Source: Streptomyces sp. Ru72 (GTDB lineage: Bacteria; Actinomycetota; Actinomycetes; Streptomycetales; Streptomycetaceae). Taken from it: a stretch of DNA of 64,000 nt. The stretch is taken from assembly GCF_002920635.1 (NCBI RefSeq), contig NZ_PQSR01000009.1, forward strand, positions 80,219 to 144,218, in the 5' to 3' direction. Position numbers and translations under genes: made by a program. The stretch's first letter is position 1. The number at the start of each line of letters is the position of its first letter. Shown here one piece after another: positions 37,105 to 47,010 of this stretch. The notes beneath the pieces are model-generated. The model was not told the DNA's origin. It saw only the letters and a program-made list of their open reading frames with translations, and did no database searches.

Positions 37105-38724
37105 ATGCGTGGTGCCAAGAGCGCCAAGTGGGTTGCGATAGCCGCGGTTGTGGCGCTGGGTGCTACGGCCTGTGGTGGTGGCGGGGACAGCGGCTCGGGC
37201 GGCGGCAAGAGCAACGGCATCGTGTCGATGGAGATCGGTGAGCCGCAGAACAGCCTGGTCCCCACCAACACGTACGAGACCGAGGGCGGCCAGGTCATCA
37301 ACGCTCTCTTCACGGGTCTGACCAAGCTTGACGCCAACAACAAGGTCGTCAACGCCATGGCGGAGTCGATCGAGACCAAGGACAACAAGGTCTGGACGAT
37401 CAAGCTGAAGTCGGGCTACACCTTCCACAACGGCGAGAAGGTCACCGCCCAGTCCTTCGTCGACGCCTGGAACTACGGCGCCAACCAGACGAACGCCCAG
37501 CAGACCAACCCGCTGTTCAGCCACATCCAGGGCTACAGCGACCTGAACCCGGGCGAGGGCAAGAAGCCCAAGACGGACAAGATGTCGGGTCTGAAGGCCG
37601 TCGACGACAGCACCCTCCAGGTCACCCTGAACGGTCCGTTCTCGGCGTTCCCGTCGCAGCTGTCGTTCACCGCGTTCGTCCCGCTGCCCAAGGCGTTCTT
37701 CAAGGACCCGAAGGGCTTCGGCGAGGCCCCGATCGGCAACGGCCCCTTCATGATGAAGGGCAAGGTCAAGCACAACCAGGAAATCGACACCGTCAAGTAC
37801 GACAAGTACCCGGACGCCTCGAAGATCGAGGTCAAGGGTGTCGACTTCAAGATCTACTCGAACCTGGACACGGCCTACAAGGACCTGGTCGCGGGCAACC
37901 TCGACATCGACATCAACGTCCCGACCTCGGGTCTGCCGACCTACAAGAAGGACCTGCCGGGCCGCACGATCGACGAGGCCGACTCGGCCGTCGGCTACAT
38001 CGGCTTCCCGATCAAGTACAACAAGGCGTTCCAGAACGCGGACCTGCGCAAGTCCATCTCCATGGCGATCGACCGGAAGACGATCGCCGAGAAGGTCTTC
38101 GTCGGTGCCCGTACGCCCGCGGACGACTACATCAGCCCCATCATCGACGGCTACCGCAAGGGCGCCTGCGGTGAGGCCTGCACCTACAACCCGAGCAAGG
38201 CCAAGGAGCTCTACAAGCAGGCCGGCGGGCTGCCCGGCAACGCGCTGGAGATCGGCTACAACGCGGACGGCGGCCACAAGGAGTGGGTCGAGGCGGTCGC
38301 CAACCAGCTCCAGCAGAACCTGGGCATCAAGGTGACGGCCAAGCCGTTCGAGCAGTTCCAGGCCATCCTCAACGACCTGGACGCCAAGAAGTACCAGGGC
38401 GCGTTCCGTATGGCCTGGAGCATGGACTACCCGGACATGGAGGACTACCTCCGTCCGGTCTTCTCGAAGGACGCCATCGCCAACGGCTCGAACTACTCCG
38501 GTTACGTCAACGAGGAGTTCGAGAAGCTCCTCGTCAAGGGCGACCAGGCCCCGACGCACGAGGAGGCCGTGAAGATCTACCAGCAGGCCGACGACGTCCT
38601 GCTGAAGGACCTGCCGTACATCCCGGTGTACTTCTACACGCTGAACGCCGGCTTCAGCGAGAACATCAAGTCGATGAAGGTCGCCGGCCACCAGGTCCTG
38701 TGGGACACGGTCAAGCTCGGCTGA
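37105..38724 (+). CDS. Oligopeptide ABC transporter substrate-binding lipoprotein (Opp system 1)
   Basis: This 539-residue SBP_bac_5 protein has a lipoprotein signal (GATAC, Cys23) and a Gly/Ser spacer. The fold markers IGEPQNSLVPTNTYET, LKSGYTFHNGEKVTAQSFVD and NADLRKSISMAIDRK indicate an OppA-like peptide receptor held to the outer face of the membrane. The ATG at 37105 follows a strong GGAGGAG ribosome site. It opens a five-gene operon (receptor, two permeases, two ATPases). The binding protein of Opp system 3 is clearly paralogous and starts with the same MRGA leader and a similar ribosome site. Codon use is highly biased, as for abundant lipoproteins. Confidence 0.93.
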   Translation: MRGAKSAKWVAIAAVVALGATACGGGGDSGSGGGKSNGIVSMEIGEPQNSLVPTNTYETEGGQVINALFTGLTKLDANNKVVNAMAESIETKDNKVWTIKLKSGYTFHNGEKVTAQSFVDAWNYGANQTNAQQTNPLFSHIQGYSDLNPGEGKKPKTDKMSGLKAVDDSTLQVTLNGPFSAFPSQLSFTAFVPLPKAFFKDPKGFGEAPIGNGPFMMKGKVKHNQEIDTVKYDKYPDASKIEVKGVDFKIYSNLDTAYKDLVAGNLDIDINVPTSGLPTYKKDLPGRTIDEADSAVGYIGFPIKYNKAFQNADLRKSISMAIDRKTIAEKVFVGARTPADDYISPIIDGYRKGACGEACTYNPSKAKELYKQAGGLPGNALEIGYNADGGHKEWVEAVANQLQQNLGIKVTAKPFEQFQAILNDLDAKKYQGAFRMAWSMDYPDMEDYLRPVFSKDAIANGSNYSGYVNEEFEKLLVKGDQAPTHEEAVKIYQQADDVLLKDLPYIPVYFYTLNAGFSENIKSMKVAGHQVLWDTVKLG

Positions 38725-38873
38725 GCCGTATCTGAGCAGGTCCGACCGCGGTCAAAGGGTGAGCAGGGGGAGAGGCTCCAAGCCTTCCCCTGCTCACCCC
38801 TTCTGCCGTCTTCCGTCCGACAGTGCCGCCGCCCCGGCCACGGGCGGATCGAGCACCCCCCTCTGGAGCACCC

Positions 38874-39800
38874 ATGGGCCGATACGTCGTGCGCCGCCTC
38901 CTGCAGGTGATCCCTGTGGTGATAGGCGTCACGTTCATCATCTTCTGCCTGGTCTTCGCGCTGCCCGGCGACCCGATCCAGGCACTGGCCGGCGACAAGC
39001 GCGCCGACCCGAACATCGCGGCGATCCTCCGCGCGCATTACCACCTCAACGAGCCGCTGTACCAGCAGTACTGGCACTACATCAGTGGCGTCTTCACCGG
39101 TGACCTCGGTGAGACCTACAACGGCCGTGCCATCTCGGACATCGTCGCCGAGCGGTTCCCGGTCACGCTCAAGCTGGGCCTGACAGCCTTCGCCATCGAA
39201 GCCGTCATCGGCATCCTGGCGGGCATCATGTCGGCGCTGAAGAAGGGCAAGTTCCTCGACAACGTGGTGCTGGTCGCCACCCTCCTGCTGATCTCCATCC
39301 CGGTCTTCGTGCTGGGTAGCGTCCTTCAGCTGGAGCTCGGCGTGAACCTCAAGGCCACGCCGGTCGCCGGTATCGACAAGGGCTGGCCGCAGAGCTACAT
39401 CCTCCCGGCCATCGTGCTCGCCTCGACCTCGATGGCGTACATCGCGCGACTGGTACGGACGAGCCTGACGGAGTCGATCCGGGCCGACTACGTCCGCACC
39501 GCGATCGCCAAGGGCCTGCCGCGGCGCCGGGTCATCGGCCTGCACGCGATGCGCAACTCCCTGATCCCGGTCGTCACCTTCCTGGGCTTCGACCTCGGCG
39601 CCCTGATGGGCGGCGCCATCATCACCGAGCGGGTGTTCAACATGCCCGGTATCGGTGGCCAGCTGGCCCAGTCCGTCTATCTGCGCGAGCGGCCGATCGT
39701 CGTCGGCCTGGTGACCCTGCTGGTGCTGATCTACCTGGCCGCCAACCTCCTCGTAGACCTGATGTACGCCGTGCTCGACCCGAGGATCCGCTATGAGTGA
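38874..39800 (+). CDS. Oligopeptide ABC transporter permease, OppB-like (system 1)
   Basis: This 308-residue inner-membrane permease has six helices, starting MGRYVVRRLLQVIPVV. The binding-protein-dependent transport motif is LVRTSLTESIRADYVRTA followed by KGLPRRRVIGLHAMRN. It forms the channel with the next gene product. The ATG at 38874 has GGAG 6 nt upstream. Its last 8 bp overlap the following permease gene. The product is about 60 percent similar by eye to the OppB of system 3. Confidence 0.93.
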   Translation: MGRYVVRRLLQVIPVVIGVTFIIFCLVFALPGDPIQALAGDKRADPNIAAILRAHYHLNEPLYQQYWHYISGVFTGDLGETYNGRAISDIVAERFPVTLKLGLTAFAIEAVIGILAGIMSALKKGKFLDNVVLVATLLLISIPVFVLGSVLQLELGVNLKATPVAGIDKGWPQSYILPAIVLASTSMAYIARLVRTSLTESIRADYVRTAIAKGLPRRRVIGLHAMRNSLIPVVTFLGFDLGALMGGAIITERVFNMPGIGGQLAQSVYLRERPIVVGLVTLLVLIYLAANLLVDLMYAVLDPRIRYE

Positions 39801-40731
39801 GAAGACGATAGAAAGGCCCACCACCGACGAGGCCTCCCTCGCCAAGGAGATCGAGGCCGAGGAGAAGGCGGCGGCCCGTCAGGCCAGCCTGCTCAAGGAC
39901 GGCTGGGCGGACCTGCGCAAGCGGCCCATGTTCCTCGGGACCGCCTTCATCATCGTCTGCCTGCTCGCGCTGGCGATCGTGCCCAGCCTGTTCACGGCAC
40001 GCTCCCCGTTCTCCGACGGCTTCTGCCAGCTGCAGAACTCCATGAACGGGCCGTCGTCCGGGCACTGGTTCGGCTTCGACGTGCAGGGCTGCGACATCTA
40101 CACGCGGACCGTGTACGGCACCCGCAACTCGATCGTCGTCGGTGTGGTGACCACCGTCGCCACCACCCTGATCGGCGGCCTGGTGGGCATGCTGGCCGGT
40201 CTGGTCGGCGGCTGGGTCGACGCGGTGCTGTCCCGTATCACCGAGGTCTTCTCGGCCCTGCCGCTCATCGTCGGCGGTCTGCTGATCATGTCGATCTGGG
40301 GCGGCGGCGACGTGTGGACGGTGTCGTTCATCATGGCGATCCTCGGCTGGCCGCAGGTCTTCCGGATCATGCGCGGCGAGGTCATCTCGAACAAGTACAA
40401 CGACTACGTGATGGCCGCCCGTGCGCTCGGCGCGGGCTCGGGCCGGATCGCGTTCCGGCACATCCTGCCGAACACGCTCGCCCCCGTCATCGTCATCACC
40501 ACCATGAACCTCGGTGTCTACATCGCCGCCGAGGCCGCCCTGTCCTACCTGGGCATCGGCATCCAGTACCCCAACATCTCGTGGGGTCTGATGATCAGTG
40601 ACGCCCAGGACCGGTTCCTGACCTCGCCGCACGCGCTGCTGTTCCCGGCCGGCGCCCTGAGCATCACCGTGCTGGCGTTCATCATGCTCGGCGACGTCGT
40701 CCGCGACGCCTTCGATCCGAAGATGCGCTGA
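39793..40731 (+). CDS. Oligopeptide ABC transporter permease, OppC-like (system 1)
   Basis: This 312-residue permease has a 40-residue cytoplasmic acidic N-terminus, then an OppC_N helix. An external loop carries two cysteines (FCQLQ and QGCDIYTRT). The EAA-type loop is YNDYVMAARALGAGSGRIAFRHILPN. It pairs with the OppB subunit. It overlaps the previous gene by 8 bp. Confidence 0.93.
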   Translation: MSEKTIERPTTDEASLAKEIEAEEKAAARQASLLKDGWADLRKRPMFLGTAFIIVCLLALAIVPSLFTARSPFSDGFCQLQNSMNGPSSGHWFGFDVQGCDIYTRTVYGTRNSIVVGVVTTVATTLIGGLVGMLAGLVGGWVDAVLSRITEVFSALPLIVGGLLIMSIWGGGDVWTVSFIMAILGWPQVFRIMRGEVISNKYNDYVMAARALGAGSGRIAFRHILPNTLAPVIVITTMNLGVYIAAEAALSYLGIGIQYPNISWGLMISDAQDRFLTSPHALLFPAGALSITVLAFIMLGDVVRDAFDPKMR

Positions 40732-40742
40732 GGGAGGCGTAC

Positions 40743-41804
40743 GTGACCACCATCCAACCGACGGACGCCGTCCCGGCTCCGCGACCCGGCGACGCCGAGA
40801 AGACCGGCCCGCTGCTCGAAGTGCGTGACCTGCACGTCGAGTTCCAGACCCGCGAGGGTGTGGTCCGGGCTGTCAACGGCGTCAACTACTCGGTGAACTC
40901 CGGGGAGACGCTCGCCGTGCTCGGCGAGTCCGGCTCCGGCAAGTCCGTGACCGCGCAGGCGATCATGGGCATCCTCGACATGCCGCCGGCCCGCATCCCG
41001 CAGGGAGAGATCCGCTTCTACGGCGAGGACATGCTGAAGATGTCCGCCGAGGAGCGGCGCAAGCTGCGCGGCGCGCGGATCGCGATGATCTTCCAGGACG
41101 CGCTCTCCGCGCTCAACCCCGTGCTCAGCGTGGGTTTCCAGCTCGGTGAGATGTTCCGCGTCCACCGGGGGCTGTCCCGCAAGGAGGCCAAGGCCAAGGC
41201 GATCGAGCTGATGGACCGGGTGAAGATCCCGGCGGCCGCGGCACGCGTGAACGACTACCCGCACCAGTTCTCGGGCGGTATGCGCCAGCGCATCATGATC
41301 GCCATGGCGCTCGCCCTGGAGCCGGACCTGATCATCGCCGACGAGCCGACCACGGCCCTCGACGTGACCGTCCAGGCCCAGGTGATGGACCTGCTCGCGG
41401 AGCTGCAGCGCGAGTACCACATGGGTCTGATCCTCATCACCCACGACCTGGGTGTCGTGGCGGACGTCGCCGACAAGATCGCGGTGATGTACGCGGGCCG
41501 CATCGTGGAGACGGCACCGGTGCACGAGCTGTACAAGCGCCCGGCCCACCCCTACACCCGGGGCCTGCTCGACTCGATCCCGCGCCTGGACCAGAAGGGC
41601 CAGGACCTCTACGCGATCAAGGGCCTGCCGCCCAACCTGCTGAAGGTGCCCGGCGGTTGCGCCTTCAACCCGCGGTGCGAGAAGGCGCAGGACATCTGCC
41701 GCACGGAGCGTCCGCCACTGGTCCCGGTGACCGAGCCGGACGGAACGGAACTGCCCGGCCGCGCCAGCGCGTGCCACTTCTGGAAGGAGACGATCCATGG
41801 CTGA
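40743..41804 (+). CDS. Oligopeptide ABC transporter ATPase, OppD-like (system 1)
   Basis: This 353-residue ATPase has Walker A GESGSGKS, the Q-loop [11 protein letters not shown], signature FSGGMRQR, Walker [13 protein letters not shown] and the H-loop THD. The C-terminal oligopeptide/dipeptide domain ends with a Cys cluster (CAFNPRC, DICR, ACHFW), which in related OppD proteins binds an iron-sulfur cluster. The GTG start has GGGAGG upstream. It overlaps the OppF-like gene by 8 bp. Confidence 0.93.
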   Translation: MTTIQPTDAVPAPRPGDAEKTGPLLEVRDLHVEFQTREGVVRAVNGVNYSVNSGETLAVLGESGSGKSVTAQAIMGILDMPPARIPQGEIRFYGEDMLKMSAEERRKLRGARIAMIFQDALSALNPVLSVGFQLGEMFRVHRGLSRKEAKAKAIELMDRVKIPAAAARVNDYPHQFSGGMRQRIMIAMALALEPDLIIADEPTTALDVTVQAQVMDLLAELQREYHMGLILITHDLGVVADVADKIAVMYAGRIVETAPVHELYKRPAHPYTRGLLDSIPRLDQKGQDLYAIKGLPPNLLKVPGGCAFNPRCEKAQDICRTERPPLVPVTEPDGTELPGRASACHFWKETIHG

Positions 41805-42945
41805 GCCGACCAAGACCGGCGAGCCGCAGGACGCGACACCGAACGTCTCCGCCGTGGACGTCGCCGACGTGCACTCCGAGGAGGAGGCGGTCGCCGCCCT
41901 CGACGCACCGGTCCACCGGGGCGAGCCGATCCTGCAGGTGCGCAACCTGGTCAAGCACTTCCCGCTGACGCAGGGCATCGTCATCAAGCGCCAGATCGGC
42001 GCGGTCAAGGCCGTCGACGGCGTCTCCTTCGACCTCTACCAGGGCGAGACCCTGGGCATCGTCGGCGAGTCCGGATGCGGCAAGTCGACGGTCGCCAAGC
42101 TCGTGATGAACCTGGAGCGGGCGACCGCCGGTGAGATCTTCTACAAGGGCCAGGACATCACCAAGCTGTCCGGCAAGGCCCTCAAGGCGGTCCGCCGCAA
42201 CATCCAGATGATCTTCCAGGACCCGTACACGTCGCTCAACCCGCGTATGACGGTGGGTGACATCATCGGCGAGCCCTTCGACATCCACCCCGAGGTGGCC
42301 CCCAAGGGCGACCGGCGCCGCAGGGTGCAGGAGCTCCTCGACGTCGTGGGTCTCAACCCGGAGTACATCAACCGCTACCCGCACCAGTTCTCGGGCGGTC
42401 AGCGCCAGCGCATCGGCATCGCCCGCGGCCTGGCCCTGAACCCCGAGGTCATCATCTGCGACGAGCCGGTCTCCGCCCTGGACGTGTCGGTCCAGGCGCA
42501 GGTCATCAACCTGATGGAGCGACTGCAGGACGAGTTCAACCTCTCCTACATCTTCATCGCGCACGACCTGTCGATCGTCCGGCACATCTCGGACCGCGTG
42601 GGCGTGATGTACCTCGGCAAGATCGCCGAGATCGGCACGGACGAGCAGATCTACGACCACCCGACGCACCCCTACACCCAGGCGCTGCTGTCGGCGGTCC
42701 CCGTGCCGGACCCGGAGGCCCGTGAGCACCGCGAGCGGATCATCCTCACCGGCGACGTGCCCTCCCCGGCCAACCCGCCCTCGGGCTGCAGCTTCCGCAC
42801 CCGCTGCTGGAAGGCCACGGACAGGTGCGCCGAGGAGGTGCCGCTGCTGGCGGTCCCCGAGCGCTTCAAGGACGCGGACTCGCCCGCGGCCCACGAGTCG
42901 GCGTGCCACTTCGCCGAGGAGAAGGACGTCGTGCACGCGGCCTGA
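41797..42945 (+). CDS. Oligopeptide ABC transporter ATPase, OppF-like (system 1)
   Basis: This 382-residue ATPase has an N-terminal acidic extension of about 35 residues not present in the system 3 homologue. It then has the OppF pattern: LVKHFPLTQG, Walker [11 protein letters not shown]-loop [14 protein letters not shown], signature FSGGQRQR, Walker [13 protein letters not shown], and a Cys-containing C-terminus (CSFRTRCW). It completes the heterodimeric motor with OppD. A hairpin terminator follows. Confidence 0.93.
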   Translation: MAEPTKTGEPQDATPNVSAVDVADVHSEEEAVAALDAPVHRGEPILQVRNLVKHFPLTQGIVIKRQIGAVKAVDGVSFDLYQGETLGIVGESGCGKSTVAKLVMNLERATAGEIFYKGQDITKLSGKALKAVRRNIQMIFQDPYTSLNPRMTVGDIIGEPFDIHPEVAPKGDRRRRVQELLDVVGLNPEYINRYPHQFSGGQRQRIGIARGLALNPEVIICDEPVSALDVSVQAQVINLMERLQDEFNLSYIFIAHDLSIVRHISDRVGVMYLGKIAEIGTDEQIYDHPTHPYTQALLSAVPVPDPEAREHRERIILTGDVPSPANPPSGCSFRTRCWKATDRCAEEVPLLAVPERFKDADSPAAHESACHFAEEKDVVHAA

Positions 42946-42964
42946 CGTCTCCCTGGCATCCGGT

Positions 42965-42998
42965 CGGTTCCCGGTACCTCGCAAGGTGCCGGGAACCG
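42965..42998. terminator. Hairpin ending the first Opp operon, facing the convergent second
   Basis: A 15-bp stem (arms 42965-42979 and 42984-42998) has a CGCA loop and one G-T pair. It lies 19 bp after the OppF stop and 32 bp from the stop of the convergent operon, so it may serve both. Confidence 0.75.
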
Positions 42999-43029
42999 GC
43001 GTTTCCGGAGGTGAGGGCCGCCTGAGGCA

Positions 43030-44052
43030 TCAAGGGGCGACCACGGCCCGAGCCCAGTGGCACGCCACCTGCCCGCCGTCACCCCCGCCCAGCACCTCCA
43101 GGTCCCGGGTCCGGCAGGCGTCCGCGACGCCCGCCCGTTCCGCCTCCCCGCCGGCCAGGATCTGGCAGCGGGGGTGGAAGCGGCAGCCCTTCGGGATGCG
43201 GGAGGGGTCCGGGGGTTCGCCGGACAGGACGACGGGTGTGCCCGGGGCTTCCGGGAGGACCGAGAGCAGCGCCTGGGTGTAGGGGTGCCGTGGGGCGGTC
43301 AGCACCTGTTCGACGTCGCCCGTCTCCACGATCCGGCCCAGGTACATCACCGCCACCCGGTCCGCGATGTTCCACGCAAGGCCCAGATCGTGCGTCACGA
43401 CCAGCGCGGACAGGCCCGGTTCGGTGCGCAGGCGCAGCAGCAGGGCCAGGATCTCGCCGCGCACCGAGGCGTCGAGGGAGGCCACCGGCTCGTCGGCGAC
43501 GATCAGTTCCGGGTCCAGGACGAGCGCGCCCGCGATCACCACGCGCTGGCGCTGGCCTCCCGACAGCTCGTGCGGATAGCGCAGGAAGAAGCGCTCCGGT
43601 GGGCGGAGCCCCGCCCGGGAGAGGGCGCCCGCCACCGCCGCCTGCTCGTCTCCGCCGTACCCGTGGATCCGCAGCCCCTCCGCGACCGCCTCGTACACCG
43701 TGTGCCGCGGGTTGAGCGATCCGCTCGGGTCCTGGAGAACCAGCTGGACGCGTCTGCGGTACGCCTTCAGGGCCCGGGCGGAGTAGTCGAGCGGCCGTCC
43801 GGCGAAGCGGACGCTTCCCGCCGTCGGCGGTACGAGGCCGAGCAGTGCCCGGGCCAGGGTGGTCTTGCCGCAGCCCGACTCGCCGACCAGCGCCACGATC
43901 TCCCCGGGGCGGATGTCGAGGTCCACGCCGTCCACCGCCCTGGACGGCACGCCGCCGTGGCGCCCGGGGAAGGTCACGCGCAGTCCCTCCGCGCTCAGCA
44001 GCGGTGATGCCGTCGGCGATGTCGCCGCCGGTGTCGTCAGTGAGGTCGTCAT
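43030..44052 (-). CDS. Oligopeptide ABC transporter ATPase, OppF-like (system 2)
   Basis: This 340-residue ATPase has Walker A GESGCGKTT, Q-loop VLQDPSGSLNPRHT, signature LSGGQRQR, Walker B LIVADEPVASLD and a C-terminal Cys motif (GCRFHPRC). The ATG at 44052 has GAGGAG 6 nt upstream and overlaps the preceding OppD-like stop by 4 bp. It is the last gene of the minus-strand operon. It is distinctly different from the OppF proteins of systems 1 and 3, so this transporter is not a recent duplicate of them. Confidence 0.92.
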   Translation of the reverse strand: MTTSLTTPAATSPTASPLLSAEGLRVTFPGRHGGVPSRAVDGVDLDIRPGEIVALVGESGCGKTTLARALLGLVPPTAGSVRFAGRPLDYSARALKAYRRRVQLVLQDPSGSLNPRHTVYEAVAEGLRIHGYGGDEQAAVAGALSRAGLRPPERFFLRYPHELSGGQRQRVVIAGALVLDPELIVADEPVASLDASVRGEILALLLRLRTEPGLSALVVTHDLGLAWNIADRVAVMYLGRIVETGDVEQVLTAPRHPYTQALLSVLPEAPGTPVVLSGEPPDPSRIPKGCRFHPRCQILAGGEAERAGVADACRTRDLEVLGGGDGGQVACHWARAVVAP

Positions 44053-45050
44053 GGGGTGCTCCTCGCATCCTCCGCCGCCGTCGTCGGACCGGAGGCGGGG
44101 CGTGGCGACACATGCACGCAGGCCGCCCGGCGGCCCGGACCTGCCTCCCGCAACTCCTGGTCCCGGGTTGCGCAGTCGTCCAGGGCCACCGGGCAGCGCG
44201 GGTGGAAGGCGCAGCCGGACGGCAGGGCGGACGGGTCGGGCGGATCGCCCGCCAGGCCGCGTGGGGCGTAGCGGGAGGCCGGGTCGCCGATGCGGGGGAA
44301 CGCCGCGGACAGTGCGCCGGCGTACGGATGCCGGGCGTCGTCGTAGAGCCGCCGGGCCGGGCCCTCCTCGACCACCCGGCCCGCGTACATCACCGCCAGC
44401 CGGTCGCAGGTCTCGGCGAGGACGGCGAGATCGTGGCTGATCATGACCAGGCCGAGGTCCTGTTCGGCGACGAGCCGGCCGATCAGCCGCAGGATCTGCG
44501 CCTGGATCATCACGTCCAGGGCCGTCGTCGGCTCGTCGGCGATGACCAGCCGTGGGTCGCAGGCCAGCGCCATGGCGATCATCACGCGCTGGCGCTGGCC
44601 GCCGGACAGTTCGTGGGGGAACGCCGTCGCCCGTGCGGCCGGGAGGCCCACGTGCTCCAGCAGTTCGCCGGTCCTGCGCTTCGCCTCGGCCGCGGTCGCC
44701 CTGCGGTGCAGCAGCATCGGCTCGGCGATCTGGTCGCCGATCCGGTGCACCGGGTTGAGGGAGTGCATCGCTCCCTGGAAGACGATCGAGGCCCCCGCCC
44801 AGCGGACCGCCCTGACCTGCCCCCACCGCATCGTCAGCACGTCCTCGCCGTCCAGCAGGACCTGCCCGCCGACCCGGGTACCGGGCGGCAGCAGCCGCAG
44901 CAGGGCCAGAGCCAGGGTGGACTTCCCGCAGCCGGACTCGCCGGCGATGCCGAGCCTGTGCCCCGCCTCCAGCGCCAGGTCGACGCCCCGCACGGCGGCG
45001 GCCCCGCCGGCGTACGTCACCTCCAGGTCCCTCACCTCCAGCAGCGTCAA
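44049..45050 (-). CDS. Oligopeptide ABC transporter ATPase, OppD-like (system 2)
   Basis: This 333-residue ATPase has Walker [11 protein letters not shown]-loop VFQGAMHSLNPVHR, signature LSGGQRQR, Walker [13 protein letters not shown] and a C-terminal Cys cluster (CAFHPRC, DDCATR). The TTG at 45050 overlaps the permease stop (TTGA) and leaves the protein starting TLLEVRDLEV, the normal OppD beginning. Confidence 0.9.
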   Translation of the reverse strand: MTLLEVRDLEVTYAGGAAAVRGVDLALEAGHRLGIAGESGCGKSTLALALLRLLPPGTRVGGQVLLDGEDVLTMRWGQVRAVRWAGASIVFQGAMHSLNPVHRIGDQIAEPMLLHRRATAAEAKRRTGELLEHVGLPAARATAFPHELSGGQRQRVMIAMALACDPRLVIADEPTTALDVMIQAQILRLIGRLVAEQDLGLVMISHDLAVLAETCDRLAVMYAGRVVEEGPARRLYDDARHPYAGALSAAFPRIGDPASRYAPRGLAGDPPDPSALPSGCAFHPRCPVALDDCATRDQELREAGPGRRAACVHVSPRPASGPTTAAEDARSTP

Positions 45051-46003
45051 CGCTCCACCCCCAGCCGAGGATTGAGGACGGACTCCACCGCCCGGCCGCA
45101 CAGCGTGAAGGCCAGGGCGACGACGGCGATCGCGATGCCCGGCGGCACCAGGTACCACCAGTCGCCGGAGCTGACCGCGCCCGCCTCGCGGGCGTCCTGG
45201 AGCAGACCGCCCCACGACACGACCGTCGGGTCGCCCATGCCGAGGAAGGCCAGCGTCGCCTCGGCGAGGATGGACGAGGAGATCATCAGGGTCGTCTGGG
45301 CTAGCACCAACGGCATGACGTTGGGCAGCACGTGCCGCAGCATGATGTGCGCGTGGCCGCCGCCGAGCGCCCGCGCCCGCTCGATGTAGGGCCGGGACTC
45401 CACCGCCAGCGTCTGGGCCCGCACCAGCCGGGCCGTGGTCGGCCAGGACGTCACACCGATCGCCAGGATCACCGTGCCGAGCGAGCGGGACATCACGGTG
45501 GCGAGCGCGATGGCGAGGACCAGCGTCGGCATCACCAGGAACCAGTCCGTGATCCGCATCAGCACGGTGGCGTACGCGCCCCGGAAGTGACCGGCGGTGA
45601 TCCCGACCAGCGCGCCGATCGCCACGGACAGCACCGCCGCGAGCAGCCCGACCAGCAGCGAGATCCGCGATCCCCACACCACCAGGCCCAGCAGGTTCCG
45701 CCCGAACCGGTCCGTGCCGAGCGGGAACTCACCGCTCGGATGCTGCAGCGGCCGGCCCGGTGCGCCGGTCACACTGGACACGTCGGAACCGACGGTCGAC
45801 GGCGCGGTGAGCGCGACCGCGGCGAACAGGACGAGGACGGCCAGGCCCACGAGCCCGGCGCGGTGCGTGCGGTAGTGCGCCCAGAAACGGGCGGCGGAGC
45901 GGCGGCGGCGCTGCCATGCGAGCGTGCGCGGGCTCGCCTTCGCCACCGCGGGAGCCGTGTCGGTACGGGTCGGCCCGCCCGGAGGAGTCGTGTCGGTCGT
46001 CAT
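45047..46003 (-). CDS. Oligopeptide ABC transporter permease, OppC-like (system 2)
   Basis: This 318-residue permease has a cytoplasmic N-terminus rich in Thr/Pro and Arg, an OppC_N helix (GLVGLAVLVLFAAVALTAP), the extracellular FPLGTDRFGRNLLG motif, and the EAA loop SRPYIERARALGGGHAHIMLRHVLPN. The ATG at 46003 overlaps the OppB stop by 4 bp. Confidence 0.92.
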   Translation of the reverse strand: MTTDTTPPGGPTRTDTAPAVAKASPRTLAWQRRRRSAARFWAHYRTHRAGLVGLAVLVLFAAVALTAPSTVGSDVSSVTGAPGRPLQHPSGEFPLGTDRFGRNLLGLVVWGSRISLLVGLLAAVLSVAIGALVGITAGHFRGAYATVLMRITDWFLVMPTLVLAIALATVMSRSLGTVILAIGVTSWPTTARLVRAQTLAVESRPYIERARALGGGHAHIMLRHVLPNVMPLVLAQTTLMISSSILAEATLAFLGMGDPTVVSWGGLLQDAREAGAVSSGDWWYLVPPGIAIAVVALAFTLCGRAVESVLNPRLGVER

Positions 46004-47010
46004 CGGCCCACCCGGGGGTCGAGCAGCGGATAGATGAGGTCGGCCAGCGTGTTCATCAGGATCACCGCCGAGGCGAAGACGAAGAACAGCCCCTGGACGA
46101 GGGGAAGGTCGGGCACGCTCAGCGCCTGGTAGAAGAGCCCGCCGAGGCCGGGCCAGGAGAACACGGTCTCGACGAGGATGACGCCCGCGACCGTCCGGCC
46201 GAGATTGACGAAGACCAGCGTCACGGTCGGCAGCAGCGCGTTCGGCACCGCGTGCCGGCGCCGGACCAGGTCGTCCCTCAGTCCCTTGGCCCGCGCGGTG
46301 GTCAGATAGTCGCTGCCCATCTCGTCGAGCAGCGCCGAGCGGGTGACCAGCAGCGTCTGCCCGTACTCGACCGCGACCAGCGTGATCACCGGCAGGACGA
46401 GATGGTGGGCGACGTCGACGGCGTACGCGACGCCCTCCTTGCCGCCCGACTCCATGCCGCCGGTCGGGAACACACCCGGGACGGGGCCCATGCCCACCGC
46501 GAACACGATGATGAGCAGCAGACCCAGCCAGAAGGAGGGGATCGAGTACAGGGTCAGCGCCACACCGGTGTTGAGCCGGTCGCCGAGTCGGCCGTGGCGC
46601 CATGCCGAGCGGGTGCCGAGGACGATACCGAGGACCGTGTAGAGGACGAACGCGGTGCCGGTGAGCAGCAGCGTGTTGGGCAGCGCCTCGGTGATCTTGT
46701 CGACGACCGGTGCCCGGAACTGGTACGACGTGCCGAGGTCACCCGTGAGCGCCTTGCGGCAGTAGTCCGTGAACTGCTGCCACAGCGGCAGGTCGAGACC
46801 GAACTCCCTGCGATAGGCGGCCAGTTGTGCGGCCGACACCGGACGGCCGCCCGTCATGAACTTCACCGGGTCGCCGGGGATCAGCCGGAAGAGGAAGAAA
46901 CTGGTCACGAGCACGGCGAGCAGGGAGACGGCGGCGCCGCCCGCCTTGCCCGCCGCGTACCGCAGGTACGGGGTGCCGGCGTGTGTCCGTGGTTCGCGCG
47001 CCGGTTCCAC
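46000..47010 (-). CDS. Oligopeptide ABC transporter permease, OppB-like (system 2)
   Basis: This 336-residue permease has a first helix (AAVSLLAVLVTSFFLFRLIPGDPV) typical of OppB/DppB, and an EAA loop DYLTTARAKGLRDDLVRRRHAVPN. The GTG at 47010 shares one base with the stop of the binding-protein gene, so translation is coupled. Confidence 0.92.
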   Translation of the reverse strand: MEPAREPRTHAGTPYLRYAAGKAGGAAVSLLAVLVTSFFLFRLIPGDPVKFMTGGRPVSAAQLAAYRREFGLDLPLWQQFTDYCRKALTGDLGTSYQFRAPVVDKITEALPNTLLLTGTAFVLYTVLGIVLGTRSAWRHGRLGDRLNTGVALTLYSIPSFWLGLLLIIVFAVGMGPVPGVFPTGGMESGGKEGVAYAVDVAHHLVLPVITLVAVEYGQTLLVTRSALLDEMGSDYLTTARAKGLRDDLVRRRHAVPNALLPTVTLVFVNLGRTVAGVILVETVFSWPGLGGLFYQALSVPDLPLVQGLFFVFASAVILMNTLADLIYPLLDPRVGR